The notes under the pieces: generated by a model | Seen by the model: the letters and a program-made list of their open reading frames with translations, nothing else | Databases searched by the model: none | Told to the model about the DNA's origin: nothing | Source of the DNA: 9FT-COMBO-48-23 sp963754385 | GTDB taxonomy: Bacteria; Chloroflexota; Dehalococcoidia; GIF9; UBA5629 | Reading direction: 5' to 3' | DNA length: 64,000 nt | Assembly (NCBI GenBank): GCA_963754385.1 | Contig: CAVWGE010000005.1 | Location: forward strand, 248,001-312,000 | Made by a program: the position numbers and the translations under genes | Shown here: piece by piece, positions 53,146-61,640 of the stretch | How the letters are laid out: every line of letters starts with the position of its first letter | How positions within the stretch are numbered: the stretch's first letter is position 1

Positions 53146-53476
53146 AGACGAAGGAGTCGTATCTATTTGCCTGTGTCCGCTATGGTGGGATGGCAGCCGT
53201 AGTTATTAGGCTCCTGTGCTAAGCCGAACACTTGACATATCTTCTGCAGAAGTATTAATGTAATAATATCTCATGAAGGTACGGAAGTTCGACTGGATTG
53301 TATTTTACGCACTGTGGGCGCTATGGGTGTTCCTTTTGCCATTCATGTATATATTGGCTGCTGTGAGAACTCGCAAGAGTTGAGATATAGGAGTTCCAAC
53401 CTTCAAAAACTGCATATTTTGGTGACGGTAACAGGCATCGTGATTTGGCAAATTGTGGTGAAAAGGAGGCAGGTAC
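53146..53476. other. Intergenic region between the two hydrolases
   Basis: These 331 bases contain a consensus -35 box TTGACA (53232-53237) with a possible -10 TAATGT (53256-53261), a small candidate membrane-protein frame described separately, and AAAAGGAGG as ribosome site of the next gene. Nothing else is recognisable. Confidence 0.5.
53273..53383 (+). CDS. Candidate 36-residue single-helix membrane protein
   Basis: ATG 53273 opens a 36-codon frame: a basic start MKVRKFDW, then about 20 hydrophobic residues (IVFYALWALWVFLLPFMYIL), and a basic tail RTRKS. This is the layout of a small inner-membrane protein. There is no Shine-Dalgarno site, but the predicted transcription start is only about 5 bases before the ATG, so it could be nearly leaderless. 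The call rests on composition and promoter only. Confidence 0.35.
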   Translation: MKVRKFDWIVFYALWALWVFLLPFMYILAAVRTRKS

Positions 53477-54310
53477 GTGAAACATAAAGAGGGCAAATTC
53501 AAAGGGTACAAAGGACTTAATCTTTATTATCAGTGCTGGCTGCCGGACAAAAGCCCCAAGGCGGTGCTGCTGGTCGCTCACGGCCTGGCTGAGCACAGCG
53601 GTCGCTACAAGAATCTGGTAAATTACTTCGTGCCCAAAGGTTATGCCGTCTATGCTTTTGACTATCGGGGGCATGGCAAGTCGGAGGGCATGCGCTCTTA
53701 CGTTGACCGGTTCTCTGATTACCTCACTGACCTCAAGACCTTTTTCGATAAAGTGCGCAGGGAGCACTGTGATGCCAAGATTTTCCTAGTCGGTCATAGT
53801 CTGGGTGGAACTCTTGCAATCCCCTATGCTGTTGAGCACCAGCAGGAGTTGGCCGGTGTCATAACGTCTGGGGCAAGTCTTGTAGCCAGCTCAACTGTCT
53901 CGCCAGCGCTTATTGCCATAGCCGGAGTAATCTCAGCGCTGCTGCCCAAAATGGGTGTCACTGTCCTTGATGCTTCTACCATCAGCCGTGATAAAGCTGT
54001 TGTGGATGCCTATGTGAATGACCCGTTGGTGTTCCGTGGCAAGATACCTGCCCGGACAGGTGCTGAGCTGGCCAGGATGTGGAAGACGCTGCCTGAGGAA
54101 ATGTCCAAGATAAAGCTGCCAATCCTGATTATGCAAGGAACCGCCGACCAGTTGGCCAACCCTGCAAGCAGCAAGTTGCTGTATGAGCGGGTAGGCTCGA
54201 AAGACAAAACACTGAAGCTTTACGAAGGTTTCTACCACGAAATCTTCAATGAGCCCGAACACAAAAAGGTCATGGCCGACGTAGAAGCTTGGTTGACCAA
54301 ACACCTGTGA
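53477..54310 (+). CDS. Monoacylglycerol lipase/lysophospholipase-like hydrolase
   Basis: This 277-residue serine hydrolase of the alpha/beta fold has the nucleophile in VGHSLGGT (Ser near residue 112), acid in QGTADQLANP and His in GFYHEIFNEP. The segments AHGLAEHSGRY and FDYRGHGKSEG are hallmarks of the lysophospholipase/monoglyceride lipase group. The start is GTG 53477 with AAAAGGAGG. It probably releases fatty acid and glycerol or glycerophosphate, which fits the glpK-glpD genes downstream. Confidence 0.9.
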   Translation: MKHKEGKFKGYKGLNLYYQCWLPDKSPKAVLLVAHGLAEHSGRYKNLVNYFVPKGYAVYAFDYRGHGKSEGMRSYVDRFSDYLTDLKTFFDKVRREHCDAKIFLVGHSLGGTLAIPYAVEHQQELAGVITSGASLVASSTVSPALIAIAGVISALLPKMGVTVLDASTISRDKAVVDAYVNDPLVFRGKIPARTGAELARMWKTLPEEMSKIKLPILIMQGTADQLANPASSKLLYERVGSKDKTLKLYEGFYHEIFNEPEHKKVMADVEAWLTKHL

Positions 54311-54352
54311 TGTAATTAGCGCCCATTTCCTTTTTTTGGAGTACGGCATAGC

Positions 54353-55144
54353 ATGAGTACCCCATTTTTAGTGCAGCAATTCACTGAGGAAGTCAAGGCG
54401 GTGGCGATGGCTAATGGGGCAGCATTGGTTGGAGTAGCAGCCATTGAATCTATTCCACCATGCACTCCGCCGTTACCGGTACAGAAGGTGATGCCGGAAG
54501 CCCGAAGCGTGGTTGTTTTCGCCCTTCCTATGTTGCGTGGGTCGATTGAAAGCCCGAGCCTATTTCCTGCCATGATATCTACACACGCAACGTATAAGGA
54601 AGAGGAAATACTAGAGCTCAGACTGGGCAGGCTCTTGGAAGAGCGTGGGCACCGTGCGGCTATGATAGTACCGGCGTCGCCTATTGAGATGAGCAGTGAA
54701 ACCAAGGGGCTGTTGGGTGATATTTCTCTACGGCATGCTGCTGTGGGCGCTGGCTTGGGGGTGATAGGCAAGAGCCGGTTGCTACTTACACATAAGTGGG
54801 GGCCGAGGGTGAGATTGGGGGCTGTGGTTACGGACGCACCACTGATGGCGGATCAGCCTATAGAGGAACGGTTGTGCGATGATTGTGACCTGTGCGTGCA
54901 ATCCTGTCCGGGGCAGGCGCTTCAGACACATACTCTAAAGGACGCTTTTAAGTGCCTTAGCAAGCAGCAAAGATGGGGAATGGCTGCACATGTCCGATAC
55001 ATGCAGAAGCTGTTGGAAGCTCCGTTGGAGCAGCAGAAGTCAATGCTGCGTGACCCTGAGTATTGGAATATTTATCAAGCACAGAGTGTGACCTTAATGT
55101 ACACCTGCTTTGAGTGTATAAACTGCTGTCCAGTGGGCCGGTAG
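54353..55144 (+). CDS. QueG-like [4Fe-4S] protein
   Basis: This 263-residue protein resembles epoxyqueuosine reductase-like iron-sulfur proteins. The N-terminal part (GAALVGVAAIES, VMPEARSVVVFALPM) corresponds to the cobalamin-binding-type domain. The ferredoxin part has CDDCDLCVQSCPGQAL near residues 180-195 and a second set CFECINCCPVGR at the very end. It lacks the C-terminal HEAT repeat of true QueG, so it is probably one of the shorter relatives of unknown function. Confidence 0.8.
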   Translation: MSTPFLVQQFTEEVKAVAMANGAALVGVAAIESIPPCTPPLPVQKVMPEARSVVVFALPMLRGSIESPSLFPAMISTHATYKEEEILELRLGRLLEERGHRAAMIVPASPIEMSSETKGLLGDISLRHAAVGAGLGVIGKSRLLLTHKWGPRVRLGAVVTDAPLMADQPIEERLCDDCDLCVQSCPGQALQTHTLKDAFKCLSKQQRWGMAAHVRYMQKLLEAPLEQQKSMLRDPEYWNIYQAQSVTLMYTCFECINCCPVGR

Positions 55145-55309
55145 GAAGAGATAGAATCCCTGAAGGTCTATACCTACATTGTGCTGTGGCCTGGTCCTCG
55201 TCTTTCATTCCTATGATAGCCGCAAGCCTGCAAGAAAGAGTGGTTGTCGGTTTGTCCGCCTATATGGTATCCTACGCACGATATTCAGCTCTTCCTTTGA
55301 GGGTTCTTT

Positions 55310-56813
55310 ATGCCCGGCATAGGCTATATTCTAGTCATAGACCAAGGGACTACGGGCAGTGCTGCTCTCCTCGTTAATGAGGCCGGACAGGTTGTCTCCA
55401 GCGCCGACCGGGAAATACGCCAGATTTACCCCAAACCTGGATGGGTGGAGCATGACCCGCAGAGAAATTTTCCGCACCTCTTTAGACGTGGCTCAAGAGG
55501 CGTTGCAAAAGGCGGGTGTGGCTGCCTCTCAGGTGAAGGGCATGGGCATCACCAACCAGCGGGAGACTACTGTGGTATGGGACCGCCATACAGGAGAACC
55601 TGTAAGCAACGCCGTGGTCTGGCAATGCCGCCGCACCGCCCCGATATGTGAAGAGCTTAAACAAAAGGACATGGGCCAGCCTATCAAAGACAAGACCGGA
55701 TTGCTCGTTGACGCTTATTTCTCTGCCACCAAGCTTCGCTGGATTCTGGATAACATACCCGACGGTCAACGCCGCGCCCAGCAAGGTGACCTCCTGTTCG
55801 GAACTATAGATAGCTGGCTGGTGTGGAATCTCACCGGTGGCGCCGTCCATATTACCGACTACAGCAACGCCTCTCGAACCATGCTATTCAACATCCACAC
55901 GCTTCAATGGGACAAGGAGCTGCTTGCTGTCTTAGATATACCGGAAGCGGTTTTGCCTAAAGTGATGCCTTCCAGTTACATTTATGGAGAGGTTGACGCC
56001 GGTCTTATCGGGGATTCGCGGGTGTCTCTGGGCGGCATAGCCGGCGACCAGCAGGCAGCCCTATTCGGCCAGGCATGCTATGATGTCGGCATGGCCAAGA
56101 ATACCTACGGAACCGGTTCGTTCATTCTGCTCAATACCGGCGACAGGCCGGTGCCCTCACAGAAAGGCTTGGTGACGACCGTGGCCTGGGGACTTGGGGG
56201 TAAGGTCGCCTATGCTATGGAGGGGAGCATCTTCATTACCGGTGCCGCAGTTCAGTGGTTGCGGGATGGGCTGGCGATAATATCCAACTCTGCTGAGAGT
56301 GAGACATTAGCCCGCTCGGTTCCCGATAACGGTGGGGTTTATTTTGTTCCCGCCTTTGTCGGGCTGGGTGCTCCTTACTGGGATATGTATGCTCGAGGTA
56401 CCATCGTCGGACTTACTCGGGGCGCCACCGGAGGGCATCTGGCGAGAGCCACGCTTGAGGCCATCGCCTATCAGGTTCGGGATGTGGTGGAGGCTATGGG
56501 AGCCGAAGCCGGCCTTAAGGTGCCGCTGCTTCGTGTGGATGGTGGAGGCACGGCTAATTCACTACTGATGCAATTTCAGGCGGACATTTTGGGGGTGCCT
56601 ATCCAGCGGGCGGCGGTGACTGAAATCACAGCCATGGGAGTTGCCTACCTGGCGGGCCTGGCCGTGGGATTATGGAGCGATACAGCCCAGCTTGCTAATT
56701 TGTGGCATGCCGCTGAGACTTACGAGCCGAAGATGTCCGCTGACCAGCGCGAAACACTCTATGCCGGCTGGAAACGGGCAGTGGAACGCGCCCGGGGTTG
56801 GGTTGAAAGTTGA
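55310..56813 (+). pseudogene. glpK: Glycerol kinase GlpK with one frameshift
   Basis: The kinase would phosphorylate glycerol. The N-terminal phosphate-binding part (YILVIDQGTTGSAALL) runs from ATG 55310 to about 55460 in one frame. The rest (EIFRTSLDVAQEAL onwards, with GITNQRETTVVWDRHTG, GTIDSWLVWNLTGG and GGIAGDQQAALFGQ) is in the next frame. One extra base in CCGCAGAGAAATT explains the break, since CCG CAG GAA ATT would restore the family sequence. All other motifs are intact, so a sequencing error or a very recent mutation is likely. It precedes glpD. Confidence 0.9.
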
Positions 56814-56817
56814 GGTT

Positions 56818-56873
56818 GGAAACCCCCTCACCTAACCTCTCCCTCGAGGGGAGAGGAATAAGGTGAGGGTGAA
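56818..56873. repeat. Inverted repeat between glpK and glpD
   Basis: CCCTCACCT...CCTCTCCCTC and GAGGGGAGAGG...AGGTGAGGG form a long imperfect hairpin of about 24 bp. It differs in sequence from the other repeat family and may moderate read-through into glpD. Confidence 0.65.
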
Positions 56874-56887
56874 GATGCGCAATCTTG

Positions 56888-58507
56888 ATGTTGGAGAAGC
56901 TAAATGTGAAAAGAAAATTTGACGCACTTGCCAGGGAAAAATTCGACCTGATTGTAATAGGCGGCGGTATTATAGGCACCGGCATTGCCCGGGACGCATC
57001 TCTCCGCGGTATAAAGGCTTTGCTCATTGAGAAGGAAGACTTTGGCTATGGTACAACGTCTCGTTCCTCGCGCTTGATTCACGGAGGACTGCGATATCTG
57101 CGAATGCTGGAGTTTCATCTGGTGTGGCAGGACCTGCACGAGAGAGAAGTTTTATTGAAAATTGCACCCCACCTGGTGCATCCCTTCCCCTTCATCATAC
57201 CTATAACCAGCCTTTACTACCAAATAGCTCTGAGCGCAGGCGTGCGGATGTATGATGTGATGGCTTCGGGCAAGTCTATGCCCTCCCACCAGCATCTCTT
57301 GCGCCGTGAGGCTCTGGAGATGGAGCCCGAGCTTGAGAATTTGAAAGACCTTACAGGTGCCATACTCTACTACGATTGCCAGGCGCCGTTTACGGAGCGG
57401 CTGGGCATAGAGAACGTGCTCTCCGCTGCAGAGCACGGTGCCACCGTCATAAACCATGCTCAGCTTACCGGCTTCCTCAGAGATGGCACTGATGTGTGCG
57501 GCATAGAAGTGCTGGATTGCCTGTCAGGCGAGACCTGTAGAGTGAAGGCGCGGCTGGTGGTCAATGCCGCCGGGCATTGGGTTGACTGCGTAAGAGACCT
57601 ACTCCACGGCGGCCCGGCCAGCATTGTACGCCGGACCAAGGGCATACATCTGCTCACCCCAAAGCTCTCACAAAAGGCTCTGGTTCTCTTTTCCCCCGTA
57701 GACCGTCGTCTTTTCTTCGTCATGCCCTGGCTGGACTACACTCTCATAGGTACCACCGATACCGACTATTCCGGGGACCTCGATTCTGTTTGTGCTGAGG
57801 AAAGGGATGTAGCTTATCTGCTGCAAGGAACCCGCCAGGTCTTTCCAAAATTACGGAGCCAGGATATCTTATACACCACCGCTGGTCTACGTTCCCTGGC
57901 TTACATCGGCGGTGAAAAGCCATCGGACATTACGCGCGAGCACAAGGTGCTCGACCACAAACAAAGGGACGGCATAGAGGGATTAATCTCGGTGCTGGGA
58001 GGCAAGATAACCGCCTACCGCGCTGTGGCCGGGGACGTAGTGGACATGGTTTGTCGTAAGCTCGGATTGAAAGCAACGTGTACCACCGCAGAAGTGCCTC
58101 TGCCCGGAGCACCGGCTGTGCCTCAGGAAAAAGTGGCGAAGATGGCTAAAGAAAGCGGTCTATCTGTTGAGACAGTAAGGCATCTTGCCGACCTCTACGG
58201 GGTCCGTTTCTTACAGGTCTTAGAGTTGGTGCGACGTGACAAGCGAGGCGGGCAGTCTCTCTGTCCTCACTGCCCGGATATACTGGCGCAGGTAGAGCAC
58301 AGTGCGAAAGAAGAGGGAGCACTAACGGTTAGCGACTTTCTGCTCCGCCGCAGTGCTGTCGGTCTGGGTGCATGCCAGGGTCTGGATGCTGCCGAGACGG
58401 TGGCAAAAGAGATGGGGCGTCTTCTGGGGTGGAGCAAAACTGAGCAGCAGCGGCAAGTTGAAGCCTACCGTGCCCACGTAGCTTTATGCCAGCACTTCAG
58501 GGCGTGA
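56888..58507 (+). CDS. glpD: Glycerol-3-phosphate dehydrogenase (FAD)
   Basis: This GlpA/GlpD-type flavoprotein oxidises glycerol-3-phosphate to dihydroxyacetone phosphate. The FAD motif IVIGGGIIGTGIARDASLRG starts near residue 22, followed by GTTSRSSRLIHGGLRYL and the C-terminal DAO_C domain with a cysteine-containing CPHCPDIL. ATG 56888 is used; TTG 56885 is also in frame. The length is about 539. With the lipase and glycerol kinase upstream it forms a glycerol-use cluster. Confidence 0.92.
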   Translation: MLEKLNVKRKFDALAREKFDLIVIGGGIIGTGIARDASLRGIKALLIEKEDFGYGTTSRSSRLIHGGLRYLRMLEFHLVWQDLHEREVLLKIAPHLVHPFPFIIPITSLYYQIALSAGVRMYDVMASGKSMPSHQHLLRREALEMEPELENLKDLTGAILYYDCQAPFTERLGIENVLSAAEHGATVINHAQLTGFLRDGTDVCGIEVLDCLSGETCRVKARLVVNAAGHWVDCVRDLLHGGPASIVRRTKGIHLLTPKLSQKALVLFSPVDRRLFFVMPWLDYTLIGTTDTDYSGDLDSVCAEERDVAYLLQGTRQVFPKLRSQDILYTTAGLRSLAYIGGEKPSDITREHKVLDHKQRDGIEGLISVLGGKITAYRAVAGDVVDMVCRKLGLKATCTTAEVPLPGAPAVPQEKVAKMAKESGLSVETVRHLADLYGVRFLQVLELVRRDKRGGQSLCPHCPDILAQVEHSAKEEGALTVSDFLLRRSAVGLGACQGLDAAETVAKEMGRLLGWSKTEQQRQVEAYRAHVALCQHFRA

Positions 58508-58542
58508 ACCGCTGGGGGCTGGGAGAGGCACCATCCGAAGCT

Positions 58543-59679
58543 TCAGGCTCTAGCTCGAGACCTTGCCACCGATACCACCAGAGACCCAAGGCCGAATATT
58601 ATGGTAAGCAGTATGACCAGTCCGCCGACGTAGGGGATAAGCCCCAGCACCAGCAGAATGGCAAGTCCAAGGGCTAGCGCTCCTATCATCAGACCTCTGG
58701 GCTCGATTTCGCCATTTCGTCTTATGATGAGGCGTCCGATGAGAAAGCCAACCGGAATCTGGCTCAGATAGACGGCTATTCCGTAGAGCACCAATGCAAT
58801 CAGCCCTATGGGCAAACCGATGATTGTGACGATGACTATCAGGGCGGCTATTGGGATGGCAAAAAGGACCAGCGTTCCCCAGCCCAGGCTCGGCCACGGC
58901 TTGGTTCGGATAGAGTCAGCCATTGCTGATATCCTCCCCGAAGCGAGCAGGATAACGATAATCCCCACCACCAGTATCATGAGGAAACCAAGCAGCTTGC
59001 CCTGTATACCGGTGAAAGGAGCCGGCGCAGGCTTTTCGGGCACCTTATGGGTAGTTGTGCCGCCTACTCGGGCTCCGGACTGAATACTGGCTTCATTCTC
59101 GCTGGTATACATCAGGTTGCCCTGAATATTGGCGGTAGATGTTATTGTCAGCTTGTCGACTTCCAGTTTAACGTTCCCGCCCACTTCATTGGTAATGGTA
59201 ACTTCGCTGGCTCCGCCTTTCACATTGCCATTAACGTGCCCGCTGAGGTATGAGGTTCCAACACCGAAGACAAGGTCATCGGCGATTTTGGCTATGCTGC
59301 CGACGTTAAGAATGGCTCCGGCGGCAACGAGGTCGCGGCCTATGCTGCTGCTTACGTTGATAGTCTGGCCTGCCAGTCGAGCGCCATTGGCAACCTGACC
59401 GTTTACAGTTAGCGTCTGACCGGCAAGCGTGACGCCGCCGTTTACGGTGCCATTGACGGTGATTGTTTGACCGGCAGCGAAGATGTCGCCGTTTACCGTG
59501 CCGTCAATGACAATATTTCTACCCATTACATAGAGGTCACCATCAACCACCTCATCCTGGGGAACATTCACGGTGTCTCCAGTGCGACCATCGAAGGCAA
59601 GAACAGGTGCTGCGGTAAATACTGTCATCAAAATTAGAATCAGCAGTGTAGCCAGCCCCTTGGAAATGTGTTTTAACAT
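58543..59679 (-). CDS. Bactofilin-like polymer-forming membrane protein
   Basis: ATG 59679 follows GGAGGTGAACGA. The 378-residue protein has a signal peptide (to about residue 28), then a right-handed beta-helix-like region of short repeats (VNGDIFAAGQTITVNGTVNG and similar, about 40-190) as in bactofilins, and finally four or five membrane helices from about residue 225 (GFLMILVVGIIVILLASG onwards). The combination suggests a surface or periplasmic polymer anchored in the membrane. The function is unknown. Confidence 0.8.
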   Translation of the reverse strand: MLKHISKGLATLLILILMTVFTAAPVLAFDGRTGDTVNVPQDEVVDGDLYVMGRNIVIDGTVNGDIFAAGQTITVNGTVNGGVTLAGQTLTVNGQVANGARLAGQTINVSSSIGRDLVAAGAILNVGSIAKIADDLVFGVGTSYLSGHVNGNVKGGASEVTITNEVGGNVKLEVDKLTITSTANIQGNLMYTSENEASIQSGARVGGTTTHKVPEKPAPAPFTGIQGKLLGFLMILVVGIIVILLASGRISAMADSIRTKPWPSLGWGTLVLFAIPIAALIVIVTIIGLPIGLIALVLYGIAVYLSQIPVGFLIGRLIIRRNGEIEPRGLMIGALALGLAILLVLGLIPYVGGLVILLTIIFGLGSLVVSVARSRARA

Positions 59680-59818
59680 TTCGTTCACCTCCGGATAGAG
59701 TCTTTTATTCGCCAAGTTTATCAATATTATCTCACAGTGACGAATGTGGTTGCCAGCCGCCTTTCACGGAAGGCAGAAATTGACACTCACAAGACGAGTA
59801 TGTTAACTTTTAGGCCGT

Positions 59819-59890
59819 GGCAGCGTAGCTCAGTGGCAGAGCAGGGGACTCATAAGCCCTTGGTCGGCGGTTCAAATCCACCCGCTGCCA
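59819..59890 (+). tRNA. tRNA-Met (CAT anticodon)
   Basis: This is a 72-base cloverleaf. The acceptor stem is GGCAGCG/CGCTGCC with discriminator A; the D-arm is GCTC-AGTGGCA-GAGC. The anticodon loop is CTCATAA with anticodon CAT, and the T-arm is GGCGG-TTCAAAT-CCACC. There is one C-A mismatch in the T-stem and an A-G at the base of the anticodon loop. CAT could also be decoded as Ile after lysidine modification. The 3' half is repeated 1 kb downstream, so this is an integration target. Confidence 0.9.
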
Positions 59891-59891
59891 C
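59849..59891 (+). repeat. Left 43-bp att-like repeat (tRNA 3' half)
   Basis: The sequence from CTCATAAGCCC to GCTGCCAC is identical to 60891-60933. It covers the anticodon loop to the 3' end of the tRNA. Confidence 0.85.
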
Positions 59892-60154
59892 TTCTGATTT
59901 AATTTCAAGTTTATTCGGCTGATTATGGTACAGGTATGCCGGTCTCAATTGAGAGTGCTTTGAATATTTCATTCTCTGCTTCATCAATCTTGTCTTTTTC
60001 TGATTTCCAATAGCCAGCAACTGGCTTTCTTACTTTGAATTCTTCCTTAATCTTCGTTTTAGGCACGTCTTGTAGGATTGGTCTTTGATTAATGACAAAT
60101 TCCTCACTTATTAATGTTTTTTGCTCTTGACAACGTTACACAATAGTGTTACCA

Positions 60155-60192
60155 TATAGTTATGCTACATAGTAATGCTATATAGTTATGCA
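60155..60192 (+). repeat. Repeated ATATAGTTATGC words before the element gene
   Basis: ATATAGTTATGC occurs twice with TACATAGTAATGCT between the copies, directly before the ribosome site of the element gene. The position suits promoter or operator function. Confidence 0.5.
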
Positions 60193-60204
60193 AAGGAGGG
60201 GTTG

Positions 60205-60819
60205 ATGGACAAATCAATGCTAATCAAATGGAAATCTGAGCTAGAGACTCAATTAAGCGAGCTTGAAAAGAAGATTGCTACCTCACAATTAGAACGTACC
60301 AAGGTCGTAGACCAGGTTGGAGCAGTATCTAGACTACTATCTTCAATGAACGTAGGGGGAACACCTGAAAAGCTTCATTTAAAGAGCCAAAGCGAAGCTG
60401 CAGTAACTACAGAGTTTTTATCTAAATTAGAGCAAAGTGGTTGGTCCGTTGAACATAGACATGGCCGAACCAATATCTATGGAGCATCAAGAGGAGGGGA
60501 TAGTGTTGAGATTTGGATTAAATTCAGTGTATGTCACGAAGCTACTGGTAAATACTGGTTCGGTATTTCACCAGATGGTCTTAAATACAAGGCTAGCCAG
60601 AAAGGTGGGGTAGTATTAATGCTGGGCGTATCTGACCGCTATCTCTGTTTTCCATTCTCCAAATTATACGAGCTTCTGAAGGGAGCAACCGAAACAAGAA
60701 CAGGACAAAAATTCCAAATTCAGGAGAAGAGTAGCCAATTCTCTATTCAGCCGGGCGGTACTAATAATTGGATTGATGTGTCGGCATCTTACAACGACCT
60801 TAGCAGTATTGGGCTGTAA
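60205..60819 (+). CDS. Unknown protein carried by the tRNA-linked element
   Basis: The start is ATG 60205 with AAAGGAGGGG in front; an ATG at 60175 lacks a site. The 204-residue protein has an N-terminal coiled coil (ELETQLSELEKKIA), then a mixed alpha/beta part with FLSKLEQSGWSVEHRHGRTNIYG and YWFGISPDGLKYK. It has two cysteines and no membrane segment. I do not recognise it; the fold pattern could suit a nuclease-like or DNA-binding accessory protein, but this is speculation. The upstream ATATAGTTATGC copies (60155-60192) may be operator sites. Confidence 0.6.
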   Translation: MDKSMLIKWKSELETQLSELEKKIATSQLERTKVVDQVGAVSRLLSSMNVGGTPEKLHLKSQSEAAVTTEFLSKLEQSGWSVEHRHGRTNIYGASRGGDSVEIWIKFSVCHEATGKYWFGISPDGLKYKASQKGGVVLMLGVSDRYLCFPFSKLYELLKGATETRTGQKFQIQEKSSQFSIQPGGTNNWIDVSASYNDLSSIGL

Positions 60820-60890
60820 CTTTTAAATTTACTCTAATGCTCTAAAAGGTACATAAATTAGAAACAAATAATCTATATCCGAGGCTGGCC

Positions 60891-60933
60891 CTCATAAGCC
60901 CTTGGTCGGCGGTTCAAATCCACCCGCTGCCAC
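60891..60933 (+). repeat. Right 43-bp att-like repeat (tRNA 3' half)
   Basis: This is an identical copy of 59849-59891 without the 5' half of a tRNA, so it is not a functional tRNA gene. Confidence 0.85.
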
Positions 60934-60944
60934 CAGTTCCACCT

Positions 60945-61110
60945 TTGTCATTGCGAGCCCCGATTGCATCGGGGCGTGGCAATCTCCACATAGCAAATCA
61001 CGTCTACCAATACTGAGATCGCCACGGGGCTATGACTCTCGCGATGACGGGGGGAATTGTCATTCCGGCCCCTCCGTATGTTGTCATTCTGAGCGTCGCG
61101 AAGAATGACA
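60945..61110. repeat. Dispersed REP-like repeat cluster
   Basis: It includes the palindrome CCCCGATTGCATCGGGGC, GTGGCAATCTCC and ATTCTGAGCGTCGCGAAGAATG, the fullest example of the family in this window. It fills the gap between the att-like repeat and the SCP2-like gene. Confidence 0.65.
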
Positions 61111-61124
61111 TAGACTCAGCGTAG

Positions 61125-61619
61125 TTAAACCTTTAAACGCTTCCTGAATTCACTCACCTGTGACTTGTAGCTCTCAAATCGCTGTGGGGACATTTCATCG
61201 GGCCATTCAGTTTGTGTTTTGTGAAACAAATCAACTACTGCCGGACTCTTTGAAGCTAAGGCTATAACCTTTGAGGCCTCGCCTTTATTCAGTCTTATCT
61301 TCCCAGTCATGAAACTACTCAGGAATCCCTCCTGTTTTCTTATTACCTTTTTCCATTGCGTAGGCGAGGCACTGAGAATGAAGTCCGATTTCTTCTCAGC
61401 ATCCTCCTTGCTTATAAGAGTGCTGTCGTCCTGTAAAACAGCATTTACAAGATGAGTGCTGAAATAGATATCCTTGTCTAATCCAAACTTCGGGTCTGCC
61501 TCAACACGAAACGTAAGGAATATGGTCATGCCTTTGAAAATCTTATTCTGGTTTTCGGAGTTTGCTCTATAGTTTTCCCCCATTGCTACTACCCATTCAG
61601 GTGTTGGATATGGTATCAT
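61125..61619 (-). CDS. SCP2-like sterol/lipid-carrier domain protein
   Basis: This 164-residue protein has the pattern of SCP2 lipid-transfer proteins, with a central beta-sheet region (TIFLTFRVEADPKFG, DIYFSTHLVNAV) and the FMTGKIRLNKGEASKVIALASKSPAVVDLF segment late in the fold. It may hold fatty acyl-CoA for the acyl-CoA synthetase whose gene ends 22 bases upstream on the same strand. No signal peptide is present. Confidence 0.7.
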   Translation of the reverse strand: MIPYPTPEWVVAMGENYRANSENQNKIFKGMTIFLTFRVEADPKFGLDKDIYFSTHLVNAVLQDDSTLISKEDAEKKSDFILSASPTQWKKVIRKQEGFLSSFMTGKIRLNKGEASKVIALASKSPAVVDLFHKTQTEWPDEMSPQRFESYKSQVSEFRKRLKV

Positions 61620-61640
61620 TTTTCCCTCCTAGCAAATTCG

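Larger units (their letters stand above)
59849..60933. mobile_element. Mini-element inserted at tRNA-Met
   Basis: A 43-bp direct repeat of the tRNA 3' half bounds about 1 kb that is AT-richer than its surroundings. It contains one gene (60205-60819) and, between 59892 and 60204, a short minus-strand frame ending at 59923 with no start codon (contains KVRKPVAGYWKSEKDKIDEAE), which looks like a gene remnant. No integrase is present, so it is either a deletion relic of a larger element or was mobilised in trans. Confidence 0.65.

Noticed and set aside
59923..60130. Small minus-strand gene inside the tRNA element
   Set aside because: The frame reads sensibly for about 65 codons but has no ATG, GTG or TTG start after the upstream stop and no ribosome site. 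I treat it as a remnant and mention it with the element.
60141..60192. CRISPR-like or iteron array
   Set aside because: Only two copies of a 12-base word occur, with irregular spacing; no cas genes and no replication gene are near.
60893..60932. Second tRNA gene
   Set aside because: Only the 3' half of the tRNA is present; the upstream bases cannot form an acceptor 5' strand or D-arm.
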